Assembly: GCA_019416865.1 (NCBI GenBank)
Contig: DXWL01000010.1
Span: 1-56,566, forward strand
Length of the DNA stretch: 56,566 nt
Origin: Fusobacterium sp.
GTDB taxonomy: Bacteria; Fusobacteriota; Fusobacteriia; Fusobacteriales; Fusobacteriaceae
Direction: 5' to 3'
Positions 8,562-17,414 of this stretch are shown here, piece by piece. A program made the translations under genes and the position numbers. The notes under the pieces were generated by a model. The model worked only from the letters and a program-made list of their open reading frames with translations. It made no database searches and was not told the DNA's origin. Each line of letters opens with the position of its first letter. Position 1 is the stretch's first letter.

Positions 8562-9518
8562 ATGAAAAATAGAGTTTATGGAATAATTGGTATAAGAGCG
8601 GTAATGGCTAATTGGAATGCAGATTTTACAGGTTATCCTAAGACATTGTCTAATGGAGATATTTTTGGAAGTGATAAGGCTCTTAAATACCCTATGAAAA
8701 AAATGTGGGAAGCTCATGGAGAGAAAATTTTATATGTAAAAAGTTATAAGATAGATAAGGGTGATGAAAAGAAAAATAAAAATGGAGAAATAAATTTAAG
8801 ACCAAAATCTTTGAGAGAAAGATATGATGAAATATTTGAAACAAATTTAAAAGATGAAAAAGATAAAACAGAAGTTATGGAGAATCTTTTTAAAGCTGCA
8901 GATGTAAAAAATTTTGGTGCAACATTTGCAGAAGAAAAAAACAATATCTCTATAACAGGAGCAGTACAAATAGGACAGGGATTTAATAAATATAAAGGTA
9001 CATATGCAGAAGAGCAGCAAATACTTTCTCCATTTAGAGATTCGAGTAAAGATTCTGAAAAAGGAGAAGCTAATCAATCTACTTTAGGAACAAAAATAGT
9101 AAGTGATGAAGCTCATTATTTTTATCCTTTTGTAGTAAATCCTCAAGCATACAAAGAGTATATAAAAATGGGTGTAACTGAAGGCTATACAGAAGAAGAT
9201 TATAAAAAATTTAAAGAAGCAGCACTTGTGTCTGCAACATACTTTAATTCAAATTCAAAAATAGGTTGTGAAAATGAATTTTCTTTATTTGTTGAAGTAA
9301 AAGAAGGATATTATCTTCCTGATTTGGCACAATATATAAAATTTATAAAAACAGAAGAGGGAGAAAGAATAATAGAGCTAGGATTTGACACTCTTTTAAA
9401 TAAGATGAAAGAGAATATTATCTCTATAGAAATTTATTATAATAATTTAAACCTAAAATTAGAGCATAAAATATTAGGAGCAAAAGAGTTTAACATTTTT
9501 ACCGGAAAAGAGGTATAG
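8562..9518 (+). CDS. cas7: Cascade backbone subunit Cas7 (type I-B)
   Basis: A 318-residue protein of the Cas7/Csh2 type, forming the helical backbone that coats the spacer part of the crRNA. The N-terminus 'MKNRVYGIIGIRAVMANWNADFTGYPK' fits the RRM-like first strand of the family, and 'NGDIFGSDKALKYPMKKMW' is a typical Csh2-like block. I choose the ATG at 8562, which has GGGAGG at 8550-8555. A longer reading from GTG 8544 would overlap the cas8b stop and bury that site. The cas5 start follows after two bases. Confidence 0.88.
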   Translation: MKNRVYGIIGIRAVMANWNADFTGYPKTLSNGDIFGSDKALKYPMKKMWEAHGEKILYVKSYKIDKGDEKKNKNGEINLRPKSLRERYDEIFETNLKDEKDKTEVMENLFKAADVKNFGATFAEEKNNISITGAVQIGQGFNKYKGTYAEEQQILSPFRDSSKDSEKGEANQSTLGTKIVSDEAHYFYPFVVNPQAYKEYIKMGVTEGYTEEDYKKFKEAALVSATYFNSNSKIGCENEFSLFVEVKEGYYLPDLAQYIKFIKTEEGERIIELGFDTLLNKMKENIISIEIYYNNLNLKLEHKILGAKEFNIFTGKEV

Positions 9519-9520
9519 CT

Positions 9521-10273
9521 ATGGAAATTTTAAAATTTACACTCAAAGGGAGAACAGCTTTTTTTAAAATGCCTGATGTAAATTCATATTTGTATTTTAG
9601 CTATGGAAATATTCATAAACCTGCACTTTTAGGATTACTGGGAGCTGTAATGGGATATAAAGGATACAATCATCAGGAAAAAAACAATTATCCTGAATAC
9701 TATGAAAAATTAAAAGATTTAAAAATTTCAATAGTACCAAACAGTAAAATGGGAGATTTTTCTAAAAAAGTACAAATATTTAATAACTCAGTAGGGTATG
9801 CAAGTTCTGAAGAAGGGGGAAACCTTATAGTAAAAGAATATTGGCTAGAAAATGTGAGCTGGGATATTTTTATAAAAATGGAAGATACTCTTCTTCATAA
9901 AGATTTAAAAAAAAGAATTATAAATTTTAATTTTGAATATACTATATATTTAGGAAAAAATGATCATTTAGCTGATATAGAAAATGTAGAAATATTAGAA
10001 GGAGAAAAATTTACAGAAGAAAGTACTAAAATAAATTCTCTATTTTTAAGAAAAAGTATAGGAAGCAGTATAAAAGAAAATATATCAGCTTTCAGTATGA
10101 AAAAGATGAACTTTAAAAATGAATACAAGTATGAGGAAAAACTGCCTTTAACTCTTAATCCTATATCTAATCAATATGAAACAGAAAATTTTATTTTTAC
10201 AAATATAAAATATGAAATTATAAATAAAGAAAATTTTATAAAAATAGGAGAAAAAATATTAGAATTTTATTAG
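9521..10273 (+). CDS. cas5: Cascade subunit Cas5 (type I-B)
   Basis: A 250-residue RAMP-type protein. The N-terminal 'LKFTLKGRTAFFKMPDVNSYLYFSYGNIHKPALLGLLGAVMGYKGY' matches the Cas5b/Cas5h pattern, with a short RRM strand followed by the 'P....LLGLLGA..G' helix. It should hold the 5' handle of the crRNA next to Cas8b. The gene starts two bases after the cas7 stop and ends seven bases before cas3, indicating a translationally coupled operon. Confidence 0.87.
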   Translation: MEILKFTLKGRTAFFKMPDVNSYLYFSYGNIHKPALLGLLGAVMGYKGYNHQEKNNYPEYYEKLKDLKISIVPNSKMGDFSKKVQIFNNSVGYASSEEGGNLIVKEYWLENVSWDIFIKMEDTLLHKDLKKRIINFNFEYTIYLGKNDHLADIENVEILEGEKFTEESTKINSLFLRKSIGSSIKENISAFSMKKMNFKNEYKYEEKLPLTLNPISNQYETENFIFTNIKYEIINKENFIKIGEKILEFY

Positions 10274-10280
10274 GAGGAAT

Positions 10281-12860
10281 ATGATATTTCAAAGAGAATT
10301 ATATCCTTTAGAAGAAAATTTTACAAATGTAGATAAAATATATGCTCATATATCAGAGAACAAAAATCCTGAAAGATTAACGAAGCATCTTAATCTTGTG
10401 ATAAAATATGCTGAAAAAATTTATAATGATAAAAATTTAGCAGAAATTTTTGAAAATTTTGAAAATATATTTTTAAAAGATACTCCTGAATTAAGAGAAA
10501 TCTGGGAAGAGATGATTTTAAATGTTTTCTATATGCATGATGTAGGAAAAACAAATAGAAATTTTCAAATTAATAAAATGAAAAATGGTTATTTTAAAAA
10601 GAATATTTATGTACAAGGTTCAAAACATTCCAATCTTTCAGGATTGATTTACTTAAATTACTTTTACGAAAAAATTTTTAATTTATGTATTTCGGGAAAT
10701 ATAAAAGAAGAAAATACTACAATACTTTTATACTTTTTAATTTTAAATACTTACATTATTTTACGACATCATAGCAAAACAGAAATTTTTAAAGAGGATT
10801 TTTATGAAAAATTTTTAAGTGGAGAATATGAAACTCTTTTTAAAAATATTAAAGAATATTGTCCAAATATTTTACAAGAATTGAAGGAAGAATATGAAAT
10901 TGATGAACTTTTAGAAAACTATAATTTTAAAGTGGGAAGTAGTTCGTGGGAAGAAATATTTATAAAAAATGATTGGGATATAATAAATATTTACATATAT
11001 GTAAAATTTATATATTCTCTTTTAGTGTCAGCAGATTTTTATGCTACATATGAATATAGTTCTGGAAATTCTGTTGAAAATTTTAATCTTCTTACCAATG
11101 TAGATAAATATATTGATTATTTCCATAAAACAGAAGTTTATCAAGGAATAAAAAAGCATAAACAGACAAGAGATTTTTTTGATAAAAATAATATAAACTA
11201 TTATAGAAGTGAGATGTTTTTAGAAGCAGAAAAAAATTTAGAAATAAATATGAATAAAAATATATTTTTCTTAGAAGCTCCTACAGGTTCTGGAAAAACA
11301 ATAACTTCTGTAAATCTTGCTCTTACTTTTCTAGAAAAAGACGAAAGATTAAATAAAATATTTTATATTTTTCCTTTCAATACTCTTGTAGAGCAAACTT
11401 ATAATTCTTTAACTGAAATTTTTAATAAGGAGAGTGTAGCAATAATAAATTCGATTACACCAATACAAAAGGAAAAAGTAGATGACGAAGACGGAGATAA
11501 ACAAATTGATTATGAAAAATCTCTTCTTAATAGGCAGTTTATTCATTTTCCTGTAATTCTTACAACTCATGTTCATTTGTTTAATAATTTTTTTGGAATT
11601 GACAGAGAGAGTAGTTTTTCTCTACCTCATTTAGCTAATAGTGTAATAATAATAGATGAAATCCAAAGCTATAGAAATAAAATTTGGAAAGAGATAATTA
11701 TTTTTTTACAGAAATATGCTGAAATTTTAAATATTAAAATAATTATTATGTCTGCAACTTTACCTAATCTTTCTGTTTTGTTAGAAGAAAAAATAAATAT
11801 CCCTAATTTAATTCAAGAGAGAGATAAATATTTTAAAAATCCAATTTTTAAAGACAGAGTACAATTAAATTTTGAATTTTTGAAAAAGGAATATGATAGA
11901 GAAGAGCTATTAACTTTATTGGAAAATAAAATAATAGAAGAATATAAAAATAAAGATAAGAAAATTGTAATAGAATTTATAAAAAAACAATCAGCTGCTA
12001 ATTTTTATATGTCTTTTTTAGAAAAATATTCGGAATTAAGTGAAGATCTTTTTCTTATCACAGGAGATGATAATAAACTTGAAAGAAAAAGAATAATAAA
12101 TGAAACTAAAAATAACAACAGAAAAGGAATGATTCTGATAGCCACACAAGTAATAGAGGCAGGTGTGGATATTGATATGGATATAGGATTTAAAAATATA
12201 TCTATATTAGATGCAGAAGAACAGTTTCTGGGAAGAATTAATCGTTCTTGTAAAAAAAGAGGATGTAAGGCATATTTTTTTAAATTAGATGAAGGAAAAG
12301 GAATATATAAACAGGATATAAGAACTCTTACAAACTTAACTCTTGAAAATGAAAAAATGAGAGAAATTTTAAAAAATAAATCTTTTGAAAAATTCTATAG
12401 TATTGTTCTTCAAGAATTAGAAAAAGAAACAAAAAAATATAAAGAGGACAATATAGATGAATTTAGAGAAACAAAGTTGTTACACTTAAATTTTAAAGAA
12501 ATATATGAAAGAATGAAATTGATAAATGATAATATGAAAACAAAAATGTTATTTTTGTCAAGAGATATTGAAATAGATAAAGAAAAAATTTCAGGAAATG
12601 TAATTTGGCAGGAATTTAAAAAAATTTTTCTTGATAAAAAAATGAGTTATGCAGAAAGACAAGTAAAATTATCAGAAATAATGGAAAAAGTTGAAGTTTT
12701 TTCTTATAATATTCCAGATTTTCTTCTAAAAGGAGTTTCTCACAATGATAAAATAGGTGAAAATATTATTTTTATAGAAAATGGAGAAGAATATTTTACA
12801 AATGGAAAATTTGATAGGAGTAAATTTGGAATATCAGCTGAATGTGAATTTATTTCTTAA
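10281..12860 (+). CDS. cas3: CRISPR nuclease-helicase Cas3 with fused HD domain
   Basis: This 859-residue protein degrades DNA recruited by Cascade. The N-terminal HD nuclease has His86-Asp87 in 'YMHDVGKT', 'ILRHHSKTE' near residue 165 and 'SADFYATY' near residue 254. The superfamily 2 helicase has a Walker A 'APTGSGKT' (Lys339-Thr340), a DExx box 'DEIQ' (459-462), 'SATLP' as motif III, and 'QFLGRINRS' as motif VI. All key residues are present, so both activities look intact. It is preceded by AGGAGG. Confidence 0.95.
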   Translation: MIFQRELYPLEENFTNVDKIYAHISENKNPERLTKHLNLVIKYAEKIYNDKNLAEIFENFENIFLKDTPELREIWEEMILNVFYMHDVGKTNRNFQINKMKNGYFKKNIYVQGSKHSNLSGLIYLNYFYEKIFNLCISGNIKEENTTILLYFLILNTYIILRHHSKTEIFKEDFYEKFLSGEYETLFKNIKEYCPNILQELKEEYEIDELLENYNFKVGSSSWEEIFIKNDWDIINIYIYVKFIYSLLVSADFYATYEYSSGNSVENFNLLTNVDKYIDYFHKTEVYQGIKKHKQTRDFFDKNNINYYRSEMFLEAEKNLEINMNKNIFFLEAPTGSGKTITSVNLALTFLEKDERLNKIFYIFPFNTLVEQTYNSLTEIFNKESVAIINSITPIQKEKVDDEDGDKQIDYEKSLLNRQFIHFPVILTTHVHLFNNFFGIDRESSFSLPHLANSVIIIDEIQSYRNKIWKEIIIFLQKYAEILNIKIIIMSATLPNLSVLLEEKINIPNLIQERDKYFKNPIFKDRVQLNFEFLKKEYDREELLTLLENKIIEEYKNKDKKIVIEFIKKQSAANFYMSFLEKYSELSEDLFLITGDDNKLERKRIINETKNNNRKGMILIATQVIEAGVDIDMDIGFKNISILDAEEQFLGRINRSCKKRGCKAYFFKLDEGKGIYKQDIRTLTNLTLENEKMREILKNKSFEKFYSIVLQELEKETKKYKEDNIDEFRETKLLHLNFKEIYERMKLINDNMKTKMLFLSRDIEIDKEKISGNVIWQEFKKIFLDKKMSYAERQVKLSEIMEKVEVFSYNIPDFLLKGVSHNDKIGENIIFIENGEEYFTNGKFDRSKFGISAECEFIS

Positions 12861-12875
12861 ATTTTAGGAGGAAAT

Positions 12876-13358
12876 ATGGGTATAACAGGAACAATAGTGA
12901 ATTACTATATTCATTGTAAAAGACAATGTTATATGCATTATCATAAAATAAATTTAGAAGATGAAAGCGAACTTGTAAAAATTGGAAAAGCAGTACATGA
13001 AGAAAAAAATACTGAGGAAATTTCTATTGAAAATATAAAGTTAGATAAAATTGGAAAAGAATATCTTGTGGAAATAAAAAAATCTGATGCTGATTTAGAA
13101 GCCAGTGAAATGCAGGTGTTATATTATCTTTTTAAACTAAAAGAAAAAGGGATAATAAAAAAAGGTAAAATAGAGGTAATAGAAAAAAATAAATCCAGCA
13201 GAAAGATACATGAAATAATTTTAACAGAAGAAAATGAAAAGAAATTAAAAGATGTCATAGAAAAAATAAAATTACTTGTAAAAGATGATAAAATTCCTCC
13301 AATAGAAAAAAGTAAAAAATGTAAGAAATGTGCATATTATCCATACTGTTATATTTAA
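12876..13358 (+). CDS. cas4: CRISPR adaptation protein Cas4
   Basis: A 160-residue RecB-like nuclease that trims prespacers and selects PAM-proximal ends together with Cas1-Cas2. It has N-terminal Cys14 and Cys18 and a C-terminal cluster Cys149, Cys152, Cys158 ('CKKCAYYPYC') for an iron-sulphur centre. The nuclease core shows 'GKAVHEE' and 'VEIKKSD' with the expected His, Glu and Lys. It sits between cas3 and cas1 with AGGAGG upstream, in the standard I-B order. Confidence 0.92.
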   Translation: MGITGTIVNYYIHCKRQCYMHYHKINLEDESELVKIGKAVHEEKNTEEISIENIKLDKIGKEYLVEIKKSDADLEASEMQVLYYLFKLKEKGIIKKGKIEVIEKNKSSRKIHEIILTEENEKKLKDVIEKIKLLVKDDKIPPIEKSKKCKKCAYYPYCYI

Positions 13359-13367
13359 GGAGAGATT

Positions 13368-14369
13368 ATGGGAATAGGAACAAGATATATAATAAGTAAG
13401 GGAATTTTAGAGAGAAAAGATAATTCATTATGTTTTAAAAATGAAATAAAAACCACATATATCCCTATAGAAGGAACAAATGAAATTTTTGCTTTAGATG
13501 AAATTTCAATAAATTCAAAGCTTTTGGATTTTTTAGGAAAAAATGGAATAATTTTACATTTTTTTAATCATTATGAAGGATATTCAGGAACTTTTTATCC
13601 AAAAGAAAAATATGTTAGCGGAAAATTATTAATTAAACAAGTGGAAGTTTATCATAAAGATAGAGAAAAGATAGCCAAAAACATAGTGAGGGGAATAGGA
13701 AAAAATATTCATGAGTTATTGTATCATTATTATAGACATGATAAAAAAGAGCTGAAAGAGTATCTTGATTGGTTAACAGATGAAATGGAGAACAGATTAA
13801 TAAAGTCAGAAAATATTAATGAAATTATGGCAGTAGAAGGAGAAATATGGGCAAAATTTTATGATAGTTTTAAAATTTTTTTAAAAGAAGATTTTGTAAT
13901 GAATAAAAGAGTAAAAAGACCTCCTGATAATCCTATAAATGCTCTTATATCTTTTGGAAACTCTATTTTATATGCAAAAGCAATAAATAAAATATATCAA
14001 ACTCATTTAGATCAAACAATAAGTTTTTTACATTCTCCTTCAGAAAGAAGATTTTCTTTATCTTTGGACTTGACAGAAGTTTTTAAACCTATAATAGTAT
14101 TTAGAACAATTTTTGATTGTGTAAATAATAGAAAATTAAATATTGAAAAGCATTTTGAAAAAAATTTAAATTATTGTATTTTAAATAAAGAAGGAAGAAA
14201 TATTTTTATTAAAGCTTTAGAAGAAAGAATGGAAGAAACTTTTGAACATTCTATTTTAAAAAGAAAAGTTAGTTATTTGACTGCTGTGAAATATGATGCT
14301 TATAAATTAATAAAATTTATACTTGAAGGAAAGGAATTTGTTCCATTTAATCTGAAGGAAAAGATGTAA
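13368..14369 (+). CDS. cas1: CRISPR integrase Cas1
   Basis: The 333-residue integrase inserts new spacers at the leader end of the array. The metal-binding residues are visible as Glu157 ('AVEGEIWAKFY'), His222 ('FLHSPSERRF') and Asp234/Glu237 ('LDLTEVFKP'), so the enzyme appears active. It ends one base before the cas2 ATG. An intact adaptation set fits an array with varied spacers. Confidence 0.95.
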   Translation: MGIGTRYIISKGILERKDNSLCFKNEIKTTYIPIEGTNEIFALDEISINSKLLDFLGKNGIILHFFNHYEGYSGTFYPKEKYVSGKLLIKQVEVYHKDREKIAKNIVRGIGKNIHELLYHYYRHDKKELKEYLDWLTDEMENRLIKSENINEIMAVEGEIWAKFYDSFKIFLKEDFVMNKRVKRPPDNPINALISFGNSILYAKAINKIYQTHLDQTISFLHSPSERRFSLSLDLTEVFKPIIVFRTIFDCVNNRKLNIEKHFEKNLNYCILNKEGRNIFIKALEERMEETFEHSILKRKVSYLTAVKYDAYKLIKFILEGKEFVPFNLKEKM

Positions 14370-14370
14370 T

Positions 14371-14664
14371 ATGGCAATTGGAAAAAATAAGAATTTTAAT
14401 TATATATTTCTTTTTTATGATGTCAACGAGAAAAGAGTAAATAAAGTATTTAAGATATGCAAAAAATACTTAGTTCATCATCAAAGATCTGTTTTCAGAG
14501 GAGAAATTTCTCCAAGTAATTTTATAAAATTGAGAAAAGAATTAAAGGATATAATAGATAAAAAAGAAGACTACATAAGTTTTATAAAATTTATTAGCGA
14601 TAAATATTTTGATGAAGAAACAATCGGAACACCTTGGAAAGAAGATGAAGATATATTTGTTTAA
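14371..14664 (+). CDS. cas2: CRISPR adaptation protein Cas2
   Basis: A 97-residue ferredoxin-fold protein that dimerises between two Cas1 dimers. The first strand 'YIFLFYDVNEKRVNKVFKICKKYLVHHQRSVFRGE' carries the family Asp (near residue 16) and the 'hhQrSVF' second strand. It is the last gene of the operon, 173 bases before the first repeat. Confidence 0.93.
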   Translation: MAIGKNKNFNYIFLFYDVNEKRVNKVFKICKKYLVHHQRSVFRGEISPSNFIKLRKELKDIIDKKEDYISFIKFISDKYFDEETIGTPWKEDEDIFV

Positions 14665-14837
14665 TTTTCCAAGCAGAAAATGATAAATTTTATTTATAAT
14701 TCATATTTGTGTGTAGTTTAGAATAAAAAAATATAAACAATATATTTTTTATCTCAGTTGGAAAAAATTAATAAAAAATATCATTAAATGAGGATTGATA
14801 AAGATATAATTAATTCTAGAAAGTGGAAAAATTGAGT
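14665..14837 (+). promoter_or_regulatory. CRISPR leader
   Basis: An A+T-rich stretch between cas2 and the first repeat with no supported ORF. A TATAAT at 14805-14810 would start the array transcript near 14817, about 20 bases before repeat 1. No good -35 box lies 17 bases upstream, so the promoter is provisional. Leader polarity agrees with the altered last repeat at the far end. Confidence 0.6.
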
Positions 14838-15916
14838 ATATAATAGTAACATTAGATGTTTTTAAATAAGTCTTGCTGCTGAAAATGATGGAATCCCTTA
14901 TAAATATAATAGTAACATTAGATGTTTTTAAATAAAAGAACATCCTAAATTATTTGATTTCTTAGCAAAGATATAATAGTAACATTAGATGTTTTTAAAT
15001 AATACAAAGAAAATAATACTATCAAATCATATGAATATAATAGTAACATTAGATGTTTTTAAATGCATCTGTTACTGTTTTGCCTGTCTGTTTTGTAGTT
15101 ATATAATAGTAACATTAGATGTTTTTAAATCCGAACATGATGAAATTATCAGAGTTTTAGAAAAAATATAATAGTAACATTAGATGTTTTTAAATTCTTT
15201 AAATGACTTAAAGTTCTTAAAAGAAAATTGAATATAATAGTAACATTAGATGTTTTTAAATAAAAGCTTTAGAATTAGGAAAAGATGATATTCCTAATAT
15301 AATAGTAACATTAGATGTTTTTAAATCTGGGGGAACTCTTGGAACTGCACGACCAGTCATAATATAATAGTAACATTAGATGTTTTTAAATCCGGGTGAA
15401 AGTTCTTCCCAATATACTGGGTATAAATATAATAGTAACATTAGATGTTTTTAAATGTAATTGAGCTAATGAGCAATAACTCAGGTGGAAAAATATAATA
15501 GTAACATTAGATGTTTTTAAATATGATTTAGCAGTTAAAGAATGGCATAGACTTGTAATATAATAGTAACATTAGATGTTTTTAAATCCGGGGTTTAGTT
15601 CTTCCCAGTAAACAGGGTATAGCATATAATAGTAACATTAGATGTTTTTAAATTGGTTTAGCTCCTAGAACTCCAGTTCGTGAGCCTGTATATAATAGTA
15701 ACATTAGATGTTTTTAAATATTTTTTATTTACATGTTTAGGAGGCTTAAATGGGAATATAATAGTAACATTAGATGTTTTTAAATTCTATAATCAACACT
15801 CCTCTAATTTCTTCTTCTGTATATAATAGTAACATTAGATGTTTTTAAATAAGAAATGCAACTTTAGAAAAACAAAGAAATAATTTATATAATAGTAACA
15901 TTAGATGTTTTTAAAC
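14838..15916 (+). CRISPR. Type I-B CRISPR array, 17 repeats and 16 spacers
   Basis: The 30-base repeat reads ATATAATAGTAAC followed by ATTAGATGTTTTTAAAT. It contains a small hairpin, AACAT-TAG-ATGTT, upstream of the expected Cas6 cut that leaves TTTTAAAT. Repeats start at 14838, 14904, 14971, 15035, 15101, 15166, 15232, 15297, 15362, 15427, 15493, 15558, 15624, 15690, 15756, 15821 and 15887. Spacers are 34-37 bases. All repeats are identical except the last, whose final base is C instead of T, marking the trailer end. Spacers 9 (15392-15426) and 12 (15588-15623) are homologous. Spacer 14 contains a ribosome-binding site and start codon. Confidence 0.98.
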
Positions 15917-16020
15917 GAAACTCCGAAGATGTTTGCCAGTTCCTGCAATGTTATATCTTTGCCAGTAATATAAGTTTTTCTTATCTCTAGCCAGTCAATT
16001 TTATTTTTTCCTTGTCACAT
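15917..16020 (-). pseudogene. Phage terminase-small-subunit-like fragment abutting the array
   Basis: On the minus strand an AGGAGG (16028-16033) is followed seven bases later by ATG, an in-frame TGA at codon 2, and then an open frame ending 'IDWLEIRKTYITGKDITLQELANIFGVS' in segments. The 'W.eiR..YitGkd.tLqeLA..fGVS' pattern resembles the N-terminal helix-turn-helix of some phage terminase small subunits and similar phage DNA-binding proteins. The frame runs straight into the last CRISPR repeat, so the gene is cut there as well as carrying the nonsense codon. The family name is tentative; the coding character and truncation are clear. Confidence 0.5.
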
Positions 16021-16066
16021 CTTCGTACCTCCTGAATTAAAATAAATAAAAAAGGACTACAAGAAA

Positions 16067-16091
16067 AATCTAAACTGTTATAATTTAGATT
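16067..16091 (-). terminator. Terminator-like hairpin, minus strand
   Basis: AATCTAAA (16067-16074) and TTTAGATT (16084-16091) form an eight-base stem. On the minus strand it is followed by TTTTTCTT, so it would stop transcripts coming from the right. No U-run follows on the plus strand. Confidence 0.5.
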
Positions 16092-16245
16092 ACTTCTTAT
16101 GGTTCTTTGGTATTATAGTCATATGTTTTGGACTTTTGAATATTTAAATTGTAAATTAAAAAATATATTGGCATAGTTGTCTATACATATTAATATGAAA
16201 ATATAAGGGTAACCTTTAGATTGCTGATGAAAGGAGGTTAAACTT

Positions 16246-16329
16246 ATGAAAAGCTATGCTGGATTAGTTATAAAAGTTGGCAGACTTAAAATAACTATAA
16301 GACTAAACTTTAAAATCAAGGAGGAGTGA
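16246..16329 (+). CDS. Tiny ORF coupled to the next small gene
   Basis: A 27-codon ORF with AAAGGAGG five bases upstream of its ATG. It encodes a basic peptide (MKSYAGLVIKVGRLKITIRL, then NFKIKEE). Its TGA is directly followed by the ATG of the next gene, and its last codons carry that gene's AAGGAGG, so the two are translationally coupled. No function recognised. It could be a leader peptide or a small mobile-element protein. Confidence 0.4.
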   Translation: MKSYAGLVIKVGRLKITIRLNFKIKEE

Positions 16330-16575
16330 ATGGAAGAGAAAAAAAGAAAGGGCTACAAGACAACAGAACAACAGACGGCAGCAACTAAAAGATATTTAGA
16401 GAATAACCCTGAGGCAAAAATTAGAAACAATATAGCGAATTATAAAAGCAAGGCAAAGAAGTTTATTGAAGAGATGGCAACAGATATAGAATTAGAGGAA
16501 TTAATGGAACTTATAAAAGAAAAATTAAAAAAATTTTTAAAAAATTCTTATCATAGCACAACTATGATAAAATAA
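16330..16575 (+). CDS. Small charged protein of mobile-element type
   Basis: An 81-residue, helix-rich, highly charged protein. 'TTEQQTAATKRYLENNPEAKIRNN' followed by 'KSKAKKFIEEMATDIELEELMELIKEKLKK' resembles small hypothetical proteins often seen in phage-like and conjugative elements of clostridia and fusobacteria. No function is known to me. AAGGAGG lies five bases upstream of the ATG. The end of the ORF overlaps a nine-base inverted repeat (16548-16556 / 16562-16570). The gene lies in the remnant zone between the CRISPR array and udk, consistent with leftover mobile DNA. Confidence 0.5.
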   Translation: MEEKKRKGYKTTEQQTAATKRYLENNPEAKIRNNIANYKSKAKKFIEEMATDIELEELMELIKEKLKKFLKNSYHSTTMIK

Positions 16576-16620
16576 AGACAACAAAACAAAAAGAGGTTCA
16601 AAATTGGCAATTGCAAATCT

Positions 16621-17232
16621 CTAAAGAATGTGATAGGTCACATCCCAAGCAAATGTTATTATATTACATTTTATTAAAAAATAATATAAAGAATGATGTA
16701 AAAGATTATATCCTGATTCCAATGAAAATAAAGCAAATTTCCAAGGGATTTTAAAAGTCCATAAAATTGTAATTATAGTTTTCAAATTTCTAGAACCAGA
16801 AAAAACTTCAAATGTTGTAATAATCATAAGAGTAAACATAGTCATAAAGAATAAAAGAAAACTATATCTAAACCATGTTGAAGAGAGAAATAAAGGAGGT
16901 TTTCTATTTCTTGAAAGTTTTAATTTTCTTTCAAGAGCATCAAAAAATTATCCTTTTCCGCAATAGTGATTGCAAAACAATTTATCCCTACTAAAAAAAG
17001 CTATAAAAAGAGGACTAGAAATTCAATCATTCCAAGCCAGGCAAAGAAAATATTAAAAAATCCTAAAATGAGATATAAAATAGAGTAAATCCATAAATAA
17101 TCATACCAATGTTTTTTTTCTAATCATTTTTCCTCCTTTCTACTTTATCAATAATTCCAGCAGGGCATGAATTAGCACAAACTCTACAAGCAACACAGTT
17201 TTTCCAATTTTAACAATAAATTTGCTTAGCAT
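16621..17232 (-). pseudogene. Decayed 4Fe-4S membrane protein (NapH-like)
   Basis: The minus strand holds the pieces of one gene in several frames. They read, in order: an ATG at 17232 with AAGGTGA upstream; a ferredoxin motif 'NCVACRVCANSCPAGIID' (complement of about 17140-17205); 'RKKHWYDYLWIYSILYLILGF'; 'NIFFAWLGM'; 'GINCFAI'; 'FFDALERKLKLSRNRKPPLF', then 'LSSTWFRYSFLLFF'; and a last open piece of 74 residues ending at 16621. The order of a Cys-rich motif, transmembrane segments and 'C....G.fFD.L.RKLKLSRN..PP.F' fits polyferredoxin membrane proteins of the NapH/FMN-binding group. At least four frameshifts and one in-frame stop are needed to join them, so the gene is dead. Confidence 0.65.
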
Positions 17233-17414
17233 AAAATCACCTTAAAATACAATAATATTTTACTAAATTATATTACATGATAAAATTTCGTGCAACTTAA
17301 AAAATTTAAATGAACTAAATACAATTTTCAATTTATAATTTATATTTAAGATATCCTATGTTATAATAAATAAAATTGAATATTTGACATGAAATGTAGG
17401 AGGATATATAAAGT

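Noticed and set aside
8035..9077. Minus-strand ORFs inside cas8b and cas7
   Set aside because: They are shadows of Lys/Glu-rich coding sequence, without ribosome sites or family resemblance.
14749..15171. Short ORFs across the CRISPR leader and first repeats
   Set aside because: Their residues are translations of the repeats; they are not genes.
15327..15689. Similarity between spacers 8 and 13
   Set aside because: Only about 14 of 21 bases match in one stretch and the peptides do not align without gaps; not distinguishable from chance.
16548..16570. Inverted repeat at the end of the 81-residue gene as a terminator
   Set aside because: The stem is good but neither strand has a T run after it, so it is noted only within the gene entry.
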